Assembly: GCF_019247635.1 (NCBI RefSeq)
Contig: NZ_JAFBAR010000081.1
Span: 1 to 64,000 of the forward strand
Origin: Mycobacterium sp.
Lineage (GTDB): Bacteria > Actinomycetota > Actinomycetes > Mycobacteriales > Mycobacteriaceae
Reading direction: 5' to 3'
DNA: 64,000 nt
Part shown: positions 1-8,584 of the stretch, one piece after another
Layout of the letters: every line of letters begins with the position of its first letter
Numbering within the stretch: the first letter of the stretch is position 1
The notes under the pieces: model-generated
Told to the model about the DNA's origin: nothing
The model's input: only the letters and a program-made list of their open reading frames with translations
Database searches by the model: none
Translations under genes and position numbers: made by a program

Positions 1-264
1 GCCGACCACCAGGACGACCGCACTGCCCGGAGCCACCCCGGCATCGACCATCGCCCGAGCCGTCGAATCGATGCGCTTGTCCAGTTCACCGTAGGTCACT
101 TCAGTGTCTCGATTTGCCACCGCGAGCCGGGCGGGGTGTCGCGCCGCGGTGAATCGCACCAAGTCCACCGGCTCCGCCGCCCAGAAGCCGGCTGCACGAT
201 AGCGGGGCCGCGCCTCTTCGGCTCGCCGGCGCGCATGTCGTAGCAGCTGGGTCGGGCCACTCAT
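1..264 (-). CDS. Acyl-CoA ligase / AMP-binding protein, N-terminal part only
   Basis: The reading frame stays open from an ATG at 264 to the window edge, giving 88 residues that start MSGPTQLLRHARRRAEE. The stretch EVTYGELDKRIDSTARAM and the following GVAPGSAVVLVV are the usual N-terminal signature of the ANL adenylating superfamily. Such enzymes activate a carboxylic acid as acyl-AMP and transfer it to CoA. The catalytic P-loop and C-terminal domain lie outside the window, so substrate class cannot be judged. It diverges from the SDR at 322, with a shared 57-bp promoter region. Confidence 0.75.
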   Translation of the reverse strand, partial: MSGPTQLLRHARRRAEEARPRYRAAGFWAAEPVDLVRFTAARHPARLAVANRDTEVTYGELDKRIDSTARAMVDAGVAPGSAVVLVVG

Positions 265-279
265 GGGGTGTCCTCCGAT

Positions 280-321
280 GCAAATATCTGTTCTCGATTA
301 GGTAAATGTAACCTCTCACCC
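280..321 (+). promoter_or_regulatory. Promoter and GAGAAY/RTTCTC-type half operator before the SDR at 322
   Basis: GTTCTC at 290-295 is preceded by GCAAAT with a 4-bp spacer, a degenerate copy of the palindrome seen perfectly at 38283 and 46590. A -10-like TAACCT (309-314) ends 7 nt before the ATG at 322. This suggests a leaderless transcript and supports that start codon. Confidence 0.45.
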
Positions 322-1188
322 ATGCCGTCAATGACTTTCGACAACCAGGTAGCCATCGTCACGGGCGCCGGGGGCGGACTCGGCCGCTGCCACGCCGTGG
401 AGCTCGCCCGGCGTGGCGCCCGGGTTGTGGTCAATGACCTGGGCAGCTCGGTGGACGGCAGCGGAGCTTCGACATCGCCGGCCCAAGCCGTGGTCGACGA
501 AATCACCGCGGCCGGGGGTACCGCGATCGCCAACGGTGACTCGGTGGCAACCGAAGAGGGTGGCGCGGCGATCGTGGCGGCAGCGATGGAAGCCTTTGGT
601 CAGGTCGATGTGCTGGTGAACAACGCCGGCATTCTCCGCGACGCCGCGTTTAAGAACATGACCGCCGACCAGGTCGACGCCGTCATCGCGGTGCACCTCT
701 CCGGCGCATTCAACGTGACGCGGGCGGTGTGGCCGGTTATGCGGGAGCAGAATTACGGCAGAATCGTTCAGACCACTTCGGGCACTGGACTTTTCGGCAA
801 TTTTGGGCAGGCCAATTATGGCGCCGCGAAGATGGGCCTTGTCGGCATGATGCACGTTCTTGCCATCGAGGGTGCCCGTAGTGGCATCGCGATCAACGCC
901 GTCGCTCCCATCGCGCGCACCCGGATGACCGAGAACATCATGGGCGAAGCCGGCAACGCCATGGATCCCGAACTCGTCACGCCCGTTGTGGTCTACCTCT
1001 GTCATCGGTCGTGTGACCGCACTGCGCATATCTACTCGGTCGGCGCGGGGAAGGTCGCACGGGTGTTTATCGGTGTCACCAAGGGAATCGAGGATACGTC
1101 GCTGACGGCGGAGTTGGTGGCGTCCTCGATCGACGAGATCGACGACAGCGCCACGTTCACCATTCGCGGCGGACCGACTCCAAGCTGA
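322..1188 (+). CDS. SDR family oxidoreductase, hydroxyacyl-CoA dehydrogenase type
   Basis: This 288-residue classical SDR has the cofactor motif TGAGGGLG (residues 14-21), NNAG (100-103) and the catalytic S153, Y166, K170. The motif set around residues 98-130 resembles the dehydrogenase domain of peroxisomal multifunctional enzyme 2, so a role as a (3R)-hydroxyacyl-CoA dehydrogenase in beta-oxidation is likely (inference). An upstream ATG at 268 is open, but the leaderless -10 TAACCT points to 322. ATG 331 is an alternative. It stands alone and converges with the hydratase at 1200. Confidence 0.82.
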   Translation: MPSMTFDNQVAIVTGAGGGLGRCHAVELARRGARVVVNDLGSSVDGSGASTSPAQAVVDEITAAGGTAIANGDSVATEEGGAAIVAAAMEAFGQVDVLVNNAGILRDAAFKNMTADQVDAVIAVHLSGAFNVTRAVWPVMREQNYGRIVQTTSGTGLFGNFGQANYGAAKMGLVGMMHVLAIEGARSGIAINAVAPIARTRMTENIMGEAGNAMDPELVTPVVVYLCHRSCDRTAHIYSVGAGKVARVFIGVTKGIEDTSLTAELVASSIDEIDDSATFTIRGGPTPS

Positions 1189-1199
1189 CGCGGGCGACG

Positions 1200-2027
1200 T
1201 CAGCGACCGAGAAACCTGGGCTTTCGGCGTTCGGCGAAGGACGCGAGGCCCTCCTGCAAGTCGAGGGTCCGCGACACCACCTCCTGCGCCCACGCCTCTT
1301 GTTCGAACGCGCGATCACGCCCGGACTCCGACGACACCGACAACAACCGTTTGGTAAGCGCCAGCATCACCGTCGGCCCAGCGGCGAGGCGGCAGGCGAT
1401 CTCTTCCGCGATGGCGTCGGTGTCCTCGGGTGCGACCACGCGGTTGACGAGGCCGAGGCGTTCACACGCCGCGGCATCGACAGGTTCGCCGAGCATCAGC
1501 AATTCCGTGGCCTTGCGCAGACCCACGATTCGCGTCAGTAGGTGAATGGCACCCGAATCCGGCAGGATCCCGCGGTGCACGAACGCCTCGACAAGCTTTG
1601 CCTCCGTGGACATGACGACGAGATCGCACGCCAGCACCAAGCTCGCGCCGGCGCCCACAGCGGTGCCCTGCACCGCGGCGACCACAGGCTTGTCGCAGTC
1701 CAACACCGATGCAACCAATCGCTGCCAACCCCGCTGCAACATACGAGCTATGTCGCCCGGCCGTTTGTCGGCAATGGGTTTGGCCTGCGTCTCGGCGTCC
1801 GCCGGCTGCGGCGCCAGGCCTGCACCGGCGCAGAAGTGCCGGTCGCCCGTCGCGCTCAACAACACGGCGCGGACAGCGGGATCGTCGTTCGCTCGTGTAA
1901 ACGCCTCCGTGAGTGCGTCACGCGCCAAGGGCGACAACGAATTTCCGGCATCAGGACGGTCGATGGTGATTCGTTGCACTCCGTCATCACCAATGGTCAC
2001 AACGATGCCCGAGGTTTCTTCGATCAT
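1200..2027 (-). CDS. Enoyl-CoA hydratase/isomerase family protein
   Basis: This 275-residue crotonase-fold protein shows the oxyanion-hole pieces FCAGAGL (about 66-72) and GTAVGAGASLVLACDL (about 121-136), and a late GILPDSG loop. In rat mitochondrial hydratase the second catalytic residue is Glu164; here the corresponding loop carries Asp (PDSG). The same loop is found in the paralogue at 3335. Hydration, isomerisation or a C-C reaction on an acyl-CoA are all possible. A ribosome site AGGGGATG precedes the start. It is divergent from the 2080 operon. Confidence 0.85.
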   Translation of the reverse strand: MIEETSGIVVTIGDDGVQRITIDRPDAGNSLSPLARDALTEAFTRANDDPAVRAVLLSATGDRHFCAGAGLAPQPADAETQAKPIADKRPGDIARMLQRGWQRLVASVLDCDKPVVAAVQGTAVGAGASLVLACDLVVMSTEAKLVEAFVHRGILPDSGAIHLLTRIVGLRKATELLMLGEPVDAAACERLGLVNRVVAPEDTDAIAEEIACRLAAGPTVMLALTKRLLSVSSESGRDRAFEQEAWAQEVVSRTLDLQEGLASFAERRKPRFLGR

Positions 2028-2060
2028 CTGTCATCCCCTGCGTTAACGGCGTTTCCGCTT

Positions 2061-2079
2061 TTCGGGTATCTTAATTTCC
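2061..2079 (+). promoter_or_regulatory. Leaderless-type promoter of the 2080 operon
   Basis: TATCTT at 2067-2072 fits the mycobacterial TANNNT -10 box and lies 7 nt before the ATG at 2080, with no ribosome-binding site between. It probably starts transcription at or next to the start codon. Confidence 0.45.
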
Positions 2080-3330
2080 ATGTCGCCGACCGGTCAGATT
2101 ACCGACGCGGGACTGGCCCGGCTGCGCGGCACTATCGGTATCGCCGTTCCCCATACCCAGCCGCCGCACTACTTTCGCCCGAACGAGGACTGCTTCCGCC
2201 ACGTGGCGGAGAGCTACGGCGACGCCAACCCACTGTGGGCCGACCCGGAGTACGCCGCGAAATCCGTATGGGGCGAGTCGATCGCACCGCCCGCGCTCGT
2301 CGGCGGCGACACCTTGATCGGCGAGGATGAAGTAACCACGCTCTCCGACGAAGACCGCGCGCTGACCAAGGGCGACCCGTTGCGCGGCGTCCATGCCTTC
2401 TACGCCTCGACGTCGCGCGAATGGTGGGCGCCGCTGCGTGCGAATCATCGGGTCTTCCGGCGCAACGCTCTGGTCGCGGCGCTGGACAAGAGCAGTGAAT
2501 TCGCCGAACGCGCCGTCCACGAATGGTCGGCACAGGTCTTCCGCGACGACGAGGGCGTCCTCCTGGGTGGCCAGTACCGCAACATGGTCCGCACCGAGCG
2601 CACCAAGGCGCGCGGCCGCAAGAAGTACGAGGCGGTCGAACTGAAGTCGTGGACGCCGGAAGAGATCGCCGAGCTCGACGAGAGATACGCGCGCGAGTCA
2701 CCGCGCGGCGCCGAACCGCGATGGTGGGAGGACGTCAACGAAGGCGACGACATCGGTCCGTTGACCAAAGGCCCACTGACGGTCACCGACATGGTCTGTT
2801 GGCACGTCGGCATGGGGACCGGAATGTACGGCGTGCGGCCCCTGCGGCTGGCATGGCAAAACCGGCAGCGCATTCCCCGTTTCTACACGCCCAATGAACA
2901 CGGTGTGCCCGATGTCCAGCAGCGCGTGCACTGGGAACCGGACGCGGCTCGCAACGTGGGCAATCCCACCACCTTCGACTATGGCCGCATGCGCGAGACG
3001 TGGCTGATCCACCTGTGCACGGACTGGATGGGTGACGACGCCTGGCTGTGGAAGCTCGACTGCGAATTCCGACTCTTCAACTACGTCGGGGATCTGCACA
3101 CCATCACCGGAAAGGTGGTGCGCAAATACCTCGCTGAGGATGACCGGCCCGCTGTCGACCTCGAATTGGCGGCGACCAACCACCGTGGCCAGATCACGGC
3201 GCCCGGGCATGCCACGATTCTGCTGCCAAGCCGCGAAAGCGGGCCCGTCCAGCTACCCGATCCGCCCGGTGGCGCGAGCAACCTCACGGAGCTGCTCACC
3301 GCCGTGTCGGCGCAGTTTGCCGAGCGCTGA
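2080..3330 (+). CDS. Double-hotdog acyl dehydratase, FAS1-type/MaoC-like
   Basis: At 416 residues the protein is about twice the size of a single MaoC domain. The N-terminal half (about 20-190) has a degenerate hotdog with FRHVAESYGDANPLWADPEYA, the FAS1-like dehydratase pattern, and SIAPPALVGG. The C-terminal half (about 225-400) carries a second hotdog with GDLHTITGKVV. Such two-domain proteins act as enoyl-CoA hydratases or dehydratases on bulky acyl-CoAs. It heads a plus-strand operon of hydratases, an acyl-CoA dehydrogenase and a ligase with gaps of 12 bp or less through 8470. The substrate is unknown. Confidence 0.8.
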   Translation: MSPTGQITDAGLARLRGTIGIAVPHTQPPHYFRPNEDCFRHVAESYGDANPLWADPEYAAKSVWGESIAPPALVGGDTLIGEDEVTTLSDEDRALTKGDPLRGVHAFYASTSREWWAPLRANHRVFRRNALVAALDKSSEFAERAVHEWSAQVFRDDEGVLLGGQYRNMVRTERTKARGRKKYEAVELKSWTPEEIAELDERYARESPRGAEPRWWEDVNEGDDIGPLTKGPLTVTDMVCWHVGMGTGMYGVRPLRLAWQNRQRIPRFYTPNEHGVPDVQQRVHWEPDAARNVGNPTTFDYGRMRETWLIHLCTDWMGDDAWLWKLDCEFRLFNYVGDLHTITGKVVRKYLAEDDRPAVDLELAATNHRGQITAPGHATILLPSRESGPVQLPDPPGGASNLTELLTAVSAQFAER

Positions 3331-3334
3331 GGTC

Positions 3335-4141
3335 ATGAGTTACGACGGCGTGGCCGGCCTTCGCGCCGAACAAAAGGGGCCGGTCCTGCACCTGACTTTG
3401 GACCGTGCCGAGCGCCGGAACGCGGTCAACGACGTGATGCTCGACGCCATGATCGGGCATCTGGCCGCCGCGGGCATCGACGAATCGGTGCGGGTAATCC
3501 GGATCGACGCAGAGGGACCGGACTTCTGTGCCGGAGCCGATCTGATCGCCAACAACGCCCGCTTGGAACGCAAGCCACGAGTGGGCAGTACACAGCGCAG
3601 GCTGCCGAACAAGGCCAACCGGCTTATCCCCTTGATGCTCGAGACACAGGTGCCCATCGTGTCGGTAGTGCGCGGCTGGGCCGCCGGTCTCGGATTCCAC
3701 GTCGCGCTGGCCTCCGACTTCTGCGTGGCCGCCGACGACGCGCGGTTCTGGGAACCGTTCATGGCTCGCGGCTTCACCCCGGACAGCGGCGCGGCCTGGC
3801 TGCTGCCTCGGCTCATCGGCATGGTCCGCACGCGGCAGCTCTTGATGCTGGGCCAGGAGATCTCGGGTGCCACCGCGGCCGACTGGGGCATCATCCACAC
3901 CGCGGCCCCTGAGGATCAATTGGACGCGGCCGCAACCGAACTGGTCATGCGTCTCAGCAATGCGCCTACGGTGGCACTCGGGCTCACCAAGTGGCTGCTG
4001 CACAGCGGTAACGGGCTCGACATCGACCGCCACCTGCAGAACGAGGCGATGGCGCTCGAACTGTCCAGCCGCAGCGAGGATTTCCGCGAAGGACTTGCCG
4101 CATTCCGGGACAAACGCGACGCCGAATTCAAGGGCCGCTGA
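3335..4141 (+). CDS. Enoyl-CoA hydratase/isomerase family protein
   Basis: A 268-residue crotonase-fold protein starting MSYDGVAGL at an ATG 4 bp after the preceding stop; the longer open frame upstream overlaps the 2080 gene and is not used. FCAGADL and GWAAGLGFHVALASDF are the oxyanion-hole segments, and GFTPDSGAAWLLPRL matches the PDSG loop of the 1200 paralogue. C-terminal FREGLAAFRDKRDAEFKGR is the usual family tail. It is probably one beta-oxidation hydration or isomerisation step in the 2080-8470 operon. Confidence 0.87.
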   Translation: MSYDGVAGLRAEQKGPVLHLTLDRAERRNAVNDVMLDAMIGHLAAAGIDESVRVIRIDAEGPDFCAGADLIANNARLERKPRVGSTQRRLPNKANRLIPLMLETQVPIVSVVRGWAAGLGFHVALASDFCVAADDARFWEPFMARGFTPDSGAAWLLPRLIGMVRTRQLLMLGQEISGATAADWGIIHTAAPEDQLDAAATELVMRLSNAPTVALGLTKWLLHSGNGLDIDRHLQNEAMALELSSRSEDFREGLAAFRDKRDAEFKGR

Positions 4142-4153
4142 AGGCCAACCATC

Positions 4154-5413
4154 ATGACAGCGCTGCCCATCACCCCAGCCACCACGCCCACCGACGCCGT
4201 CGCGGCGGTCGAGCGATGGATCGACGCCGAGGTGCCCGCGTCCTGGCGGACCGCCGCCACCCAGAGTCCCGCAGCGCTGCGAGAGGTGCGCAGCCCCACG
4301 GACTACCGGCTGTGGTATCCGGTCTTCGCCGCGTCCGGACTTGTCGTGCCGACGTGGGCGCCCGAATACGGTGGCCTGGGTGTCGGCAACGAGGTCGCCC
4401 GCGCGATCGATCAAGTGCTGCAACCGTTGCGGTTGGCCAGGCTGAATCCGTTGGGGCTCAACAACGCCGCCGCAGCGCTGTTCGGCCACGGCACCGAAGA
4501 ACAGCGGCTGCGCTTCCTGCCCCCCATCGTGCGCAATGAGGAGAAGTGGTGTCAGCTCTTCAGCGAGCCCGGCGCCGGCTCCGACCTGGCGTCACTGGCC
4601 ACCCGCGCAGTCCAGGACGGCTCGGGAGAAGACGCAGCCTGGGTGATCTCCGGGCAAAAAGTCTGGACCACATGGGCCGACGAGGCCGACTTCGCGATCC
4701 TGCTCGCAAGAACCGATCCCGACGCACCCAAGCACCAGGGCATCACCTACTTTCTGCTCGATATGCATCAACCGGGCGTCCAGGTGCGACCACTGCGCCA
4801 GATCACCGGCGAGGCGGAGTTCAACGAGGTCTTCATCGACAACGCGCGGACCCCCGACGCGTACCGCGTGGGTGAGGTCAACGACGGGTGGCGCGTCAGC
4901 GCATCGACGTTGTCCAGTGAGCGGCAGATGGTTTCGGGTTCCGGGTCGGGGGGCATGGGCCGGCTCGGTGGCTCCGGCGCCGAACGCCTAATAACTCTGG
5001 CACGGGAGACCGGCCGGTGGGACGATCCCGTCGTGCGCAACAAAGTCATGCGCTTGTGGGCCCAGGAACAGATCCGTGGCTGGACGAACGCCCGTGTCCG
5101 CGCGGCACTTTCGGCCGGCCAGTCGCCGGGGGCCGCATCCTCGATCGGAAAGGTGCACCAGGCCACGCTGAACCAGCAGATCCAGGACCTGATGGTAGAT
5201 CTGCTGGGCACCGACGCGATCGCGTGGCCCGGCACCGACGACTCGGACGCTCTGCCCCGCGACGTCCAGGGAATGCTGCGCAGCCTTGCCAACAGCACGG
5301 AGGGGGGCACTACCGACATCAACAAGAACATCCTGGGTGAGCGTGTGCTCGGGTTGCCCAAAGAGCCGGATCCGTGGAAAGGCAAACCCTGGAAGGACAT
5401 TCCGCGCTCGTGA
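4154..5413 (+). CDS. Acyl-CoA dehydrogenase
   Basis: This 419-residue FadE-type flavoprotein has the N-terminal helical domain, the middle FAD-binding segment CQLFSEPGAGSDLASL (about 133-148) with VWTTWADEADF, and a C-terminal TDINKNILGERVLGLP helix. STLSSERQM keeps a Glu where isovaleryl-CoA dehydrogenase places its catalytic base. It should introduce the alpha-beta double bond of the acyl-CoA used by the flanking hydratases. It is preceded by a 12-bp gap, and its stop overlaps the GTG start at 5410. Confidence 0.88.
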   Translation: MTALPITPATTPTDAVAAVERWIDAEVPASWRTAATQSPAALREVRSPTDYRLWYPVFAASGLVVPTWAPEYGGLGVGNEVARAIDQVLQPLRLARLNPLGLNNAAAALFGHGTEEQRLRFLPPIVRNEEKWCQLFSEPGAGSDLASLATRAVQDGSGEDAAWVISGQKVWTTWADEADFAILLARTDPDAPKHQGITYFLLDMHQPGVQVRPLRQITGEAEFNEVFIDNARTPDAYRVGEVNDGWRVSASTLSSERQMVSGSGSGGMGRLGGSGAERLITLARETGRWDDPVVRNKVMRLWAQEQIRGWTNARVRAALSAGQSPGAASSIGKVHQATLNQQIQDLMVDLLGTDAIAWPGTDDSDALPRDVQGMLRSLANSTEGGTTDINKNILGERVLGLPKEPDPWKGKPWKDIPRS

Positions 5414-6225
5414 ACACCTACCATCGGCTGGTGGTGGAGAAATCCGACGGTATCGGCTGGCTCATCCTGAACAGACCGGGCGCGGGCAACGCATTCGACT
5501 CGTTGATGCTCGACGAACTCGAGTCCGCCTGGGCCGCCCTCGACGCCGATCCCGACGTCCGGGTGATCGTAAACACCGCCAACGGCAAGGCGTTCTGCAC
5601 GGGAATGGACGTGGTGCAGGTGGCGCGCGACAAGGAAGCGATGCGCCGACACTCACGCCGGACCAGGGATGCGGAGCTGAAGATCTCGTCGTGGCACTGC
5701 GGAGTGTGGAAGCCGGTGATCGCGGCCGTCAACGGGCTTTGCGCGGGCGGGGGTCTGCACCTGGTGGCCGATGCCGACATCGTGATCGCCGCCGAGGAGG
5801 CCTCCTTCGTCGACCCACACGTATCGATAGGCCAGGCCGTCGCCTACGAGGCGATCACGCTGCTTCGCAAGTCCCCGATGGAGGCGATCACCCGGATGAC
5901 GTTGAGCGGCAAGGGTGAACGCGTCTCAGCTCAGCGCGCCTACGAATTGGGCATTCTATCCGAGGTAGTTCCGGCCGACCATCTCCGCGCAGCAGCAGGG
6001 CGGCTGGCCGCCGCGATCGCCACGAATTCGCCAACCGCGATGCGCGCCACCAAGAAGGCGCTGTGGCGCTCCCTGGAAGTCGGAATCACGCAGGCCCGCA
6101 GCGATGCCGCCGACGAGATCTGGCGGCTGCGTAATCACCCCGATCACGGCGAGGGTGCCCGGGCGTGGCGCGAAAAGCGCACGGCGCGCTGGCAACCGCT
6201 GTCAAATGCAGTGGAGGTTTCATGA
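5410..6225 (+). CDS. Enoyl-CoA hydratase/isomerase family protein, tandem copy 1
   Basis: Translation starts at GTG 5410, overlapping the previous stop by 4 bases (GTGA). The 271-residue protein begins MNTYHRLVVEKSDGIGWLILN. Key segments are FCTGMDV, NGLCAGGGLHLVADADIVIA and SFVDPHVSIGQ. The next gene (6222) shares these motifs almost word for word, so the two are tandem paralogues. The loop after GQ lacks the PDSG of the other two hydratases, suggesting a different reaction or substrate within the same pathway. Confidence 0.87.
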   Translation: MNTYHRLVVEKSDGIGWLILNRPGAGNAFDSLMLDELESAWAALDADPDVRVIVNTANGKAFCTGMDVVQVARDKEAMRRHSRRTRDAELKISSWHCGVWKPVIAAVNGLCAGGGLHLVADADIVIAAEEASFVDPHVSIGQAVAYEAITLLRKSPMEAITRMTLSGKGERVSAQRAYELGILSEVVPADHLRAAAGRLAAAIATNSPTAMRATKKALWRSLEVGITQARSDAADEIWRLRNHPDHGEGARAWREKRTARWQPLSNAVEVS

Positions 6226-7022
6226 CATACCGGAGGCTGGTCGTGGAGCGACGCGGCCCGGTGGGCTGGATCATCAACGATCGGCCGGACCGCCTCAACG
6301 CTTACGACGTTGTGATGCGTGACGAATTCCCTAGAGCCTGGGCGCAATTGAACGCCGACCCCGACGTTCGGGTCATCGTGCACACCGGTAACGGGCGGGC
6401 CTTTCAGGTAGGCGCCGACGTCGAGGAGCTCGACGGCGAGGCCGTGCTGCAGTTCCAGGAGACCATGCGCACGCTGGACCTGAAGTTGACGGCGTGGCAC
6501 TGCAACGTCGGCAAGCCGGTCATCACCGCCGTCAACGGAGTGTGTGCCGGCGGAGGATTGCACTGGGTGGCCGACGCCGACATCGTCATCGCGTCGTCGG
6601 ACGCGAGCTTCGTCGATCCGCACGTATCGATCGGTCAGGTCAGTGCTTTGGAGACCATCGCGCTGATGCGCAAGATGCCCGCCGAGGCCGTGCTGCGGAT
6701 GGCACTGGTGGGCAGCCACGAAAGACTCAGCGCCCAGCGCGCATACGAGCTCGGCATGATCAGCCAGGTCGTCGACCCGCCCGACCAGTTGCGCGAGGTA
6801 GCCCAGCAACTCGCCGAGCAGATCGCGAAGAACTCGCCCGCGGCGATGCGCGCCACCAAGCGAGCGTTGTGGGGCGCACTCGAATACGGCCTCACGGATG
6901 CGTGCCGCGAAGGCGCGAAACACCTGACGTCGATGTGGGGCCATCCGGATCAAAACGAGGGTCCGCTTGCCTTCGCGGACAAGCGAACTCCGCACTGGGC
7001 TCCGCTGGAGGCTGATTCGTGA
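6222..7022 (+). CDS. Enoyl-CoA hydratase/isomerase family protein, tandem copy 2
   Basis: The 266-residue product starts at ATG 6222, overlapping the preceding stop (ATGA). It shares MTYRRLVVE, NGVCAGGGLHWVADADIVIAS and SFVDPHVSIGQVSALE with the 5410 gene. The first oxyanion segment reads FQVGADV rather than FCxGxD. The pair could form a heteromer or act on successive intermediates (inference). Its stop overlaps the GTG start of the ligase at 7019. Confidence 0.86.
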   Translation: MTYRRLVVERRGPVGWIINDRPDRLNAYDVVMRDEFPRAWAQLNADPDVRVIVHTGNGRAFQVGADVEELDGEAVLQFQETMRTLDLKLTAWHCNVGKPVITAVNGVCAGGGLHWVADADIVIASSDASFVDPHVSIGQVSALETIALMRKMPAEAVLRMALVGSHERLSAQRAYELGMISQVVDPPDQLREVAQQLAEQIAKNSPAAMRATKRALWGALEYGLTDACREGAKHLTSMWGHPDQNEGPLAFADKRTPHWAPLEADS

Positions 7023-8470
7023 GTCTCGCGAAGCTGCTGGACGGCCTGCCCGAGGTCGCAGTGCACATGCTCGGCGCCGAGGTGTCGCGCGCCGAGTTGG
7101 CCGCCAGTGCCGAACAACTCGGCGCGCTGCTCGCCGAGAACGGACTGACGCCGGGACAGGTCGTCGCCGCGATGCTGGCCAACGACGCCACGACCATCGC
7201 CGCGCTGTTCGGAACGTGGCGCGCCGGTGGCGTGTACACACCACTGAACCCCAGGGCGGCCGACGCCGAGATCGTGACCCAGCTCGACACGTTGCGCCCC
7301 GTTGCTGTCATCACAACTCCCGAACTCGCACAACGATTCTCGACGTTCCACCTGCCGGTCATCACCGGTGATGCGCTGGCGTGGGCGACGGTTGCGTCAC
7401 CGGACCACCCGACTGACACGCGGTCCTACGACGAGGATGTCGCGCTGCTGCAGTTCACGTCCGGCACCACCGGTCCGCCGAAGCCGGTGCCGCTGCGGCA
7501 CACCACGGTGCTCGACCTCATCGACCGGCTGCTGGCCAAGCTCCGCGGGACGAAACCCGCTACAGAAAAACCGAAGCGTCCACCGATGCCGAACCTGGTG
7601 CCGCTGTCGTTGTCGCTGTGGGCCGGCATCTACCAGGTGCTGTTCGCCTTCCGGGCGGGCTCTGGCGTCGTGCTGATGGACCGATTCTCCCCCGCGGACT
7701 TCGCCACCCTGGTCCGGCGGCACCAACTGCGTTCTACCGTGCTCCCGCCCGCGGCACTCACGATGGTCCTGCACGACGACTCGGTTACGGACTTGTCGCC
7801 GCTGAAGATCGTCCGCTCGATCACCGCCCCCCTGTCGCCCGTTCAGGCGGGCCGGTTCCGGGACAAGTTCGGGGTAATCGTGCTGAACTCCTACGGCCAG
7901 ACCGAACTCGGCGGCGAGGTGGTGGGCTGGTCGGCCGCCGACGCTCGCGAGTGGGGCGAGACCAAACTCGGGTCCGTCGGGCGGCCGCTGCCCGGCATCG
8001 ACGTCACCATCGTCGACGACGAGGTGATGGTACGCACGCCAACAACTTCCGCCCGCAAGATCGATCCGGCCTTCCTGGACCGGCTCACCGACGACGGCTG
8101 GTTCCACACCGGCGACCTGGGCTGGTTCGACGACGACGGCTTCCTATGGCTGGACGGAAGGGTGTCGGACATGATCAACCGGGGTGGGCTCAAGGTGTTT
8201 CCGGGCACCGTGGAGGACGTCTTGGTGGCCGCCGACGGCGTGCTTGATGCGGCCGTGGTGGGTATCCCAGACGAGCGGCTGGGCGAGGTGCCGTGGGCGT
8301 TCGTGGTGCGGGGCAACGATTCGGTATCCGAGGACGGTCTGGCGGCCTGGTGCCGCGAACACCTGACGCCCTACCGCGTCCCGGCAAGGTTCGTGTTCAT
8401 CGAGCAGTTGCCCCGTAACGACGTCGGCAAGGTCGTCAAGCGCGAGCTCGCCGACATGGCCGATGCGTAA
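7019..8470 (+). CDS. AMP-dependent acyl-CoA ligase, short form
   Basis: This 483-residue ANL-superfamily enzyme starts at GTG 7019 (GTGA overlap). The P-loop reads TSGTTGPPKPV, where the usual PKG is PKP. Later motifs are NSYGQTELGGE, GWFHTGDLGWFDDDGFLWLDGR and NRGGLKVFPGTVEDVL. The C-terminal catalytic Lys region DVGKVVKREL is intact. It lacks about 30-40 N-terminal residues common in FadD proteins. It should activate the free acid that the operon degrades. Confidence 0.85.
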   Translation: MSLAKLLDGLPEVAVHMLGAEVSRAELAASAEQLGALLAENGLTPGQVVAAMLANDATTIAALFGTWRAGGVYTPLNPRAADAEIVTQLDTLRPVAVITTPELAQRFSTFHLPVITGDALAWATVASPDHPTDTRSYDEDVALLQFTSGTTGPPKPVPLRHTTVLDLIDRLLAKLRGTKPATEKPKRPPMPNLVPLSLSLWAGIYQVLFAFRAGSGVVLMDRFSPADFATLVRRHQLRSTVLPPAALTMVLHDDSVTDLSPLKIVRSITAPLSPVQAGRFRDKFGVIVLNSYGQTELGGEVVGWSAADAREWGETKLGSVGRPLPGIDVTIVDDEVMVRTPTTSARKIDPAFLDRLTDDGWFHTGDLGWFDDDGFLWLDGRVSDMINRGGLKVFPGTVEDVLVAADGVLDAAVVGIPDERLGEVPWAFVVRGNDSVSEDGLAAWCREHLTPYRVPARFVFIEQLPRNDVGKVVKRELADMADA

Positions 8471-8572
8471 GAGTCACGTGGCAGGACGTATATCGGATTC
8501 CGCGAGCTGGTCAAGATCCACGACGAGCGAATCGCACGGCAGGCCAAGGTTTCTCCAACTCCGAAACCGTAG
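8471..8572 (+). pseudogene. Possible C-terminal remnant of a lost gene
   Basis: In the frame following the ligase stop, 33 codons read with a protein-like composition (FRELVKIHDERIARQAK near the middle) and end at TAG 8570-8572. No start codon or ribosome site fits. It looks like the tail of a deleted gene, but the family is not recognised and chance cannot be excluded. Confidence 0.3.
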
Positions 8573-8584
8573 TTCGGTGCGAAC

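Noticed and set aside
328-1293. Long minus-strand open frame opposite the SDR
   Set aside because: It is the antisense shadow of the SDR: Arg/His/Gly-rich with no domain pattern. Similar shadows at 3296-4489, 20001-21059 and 31896-33131 were left out for the same reason.
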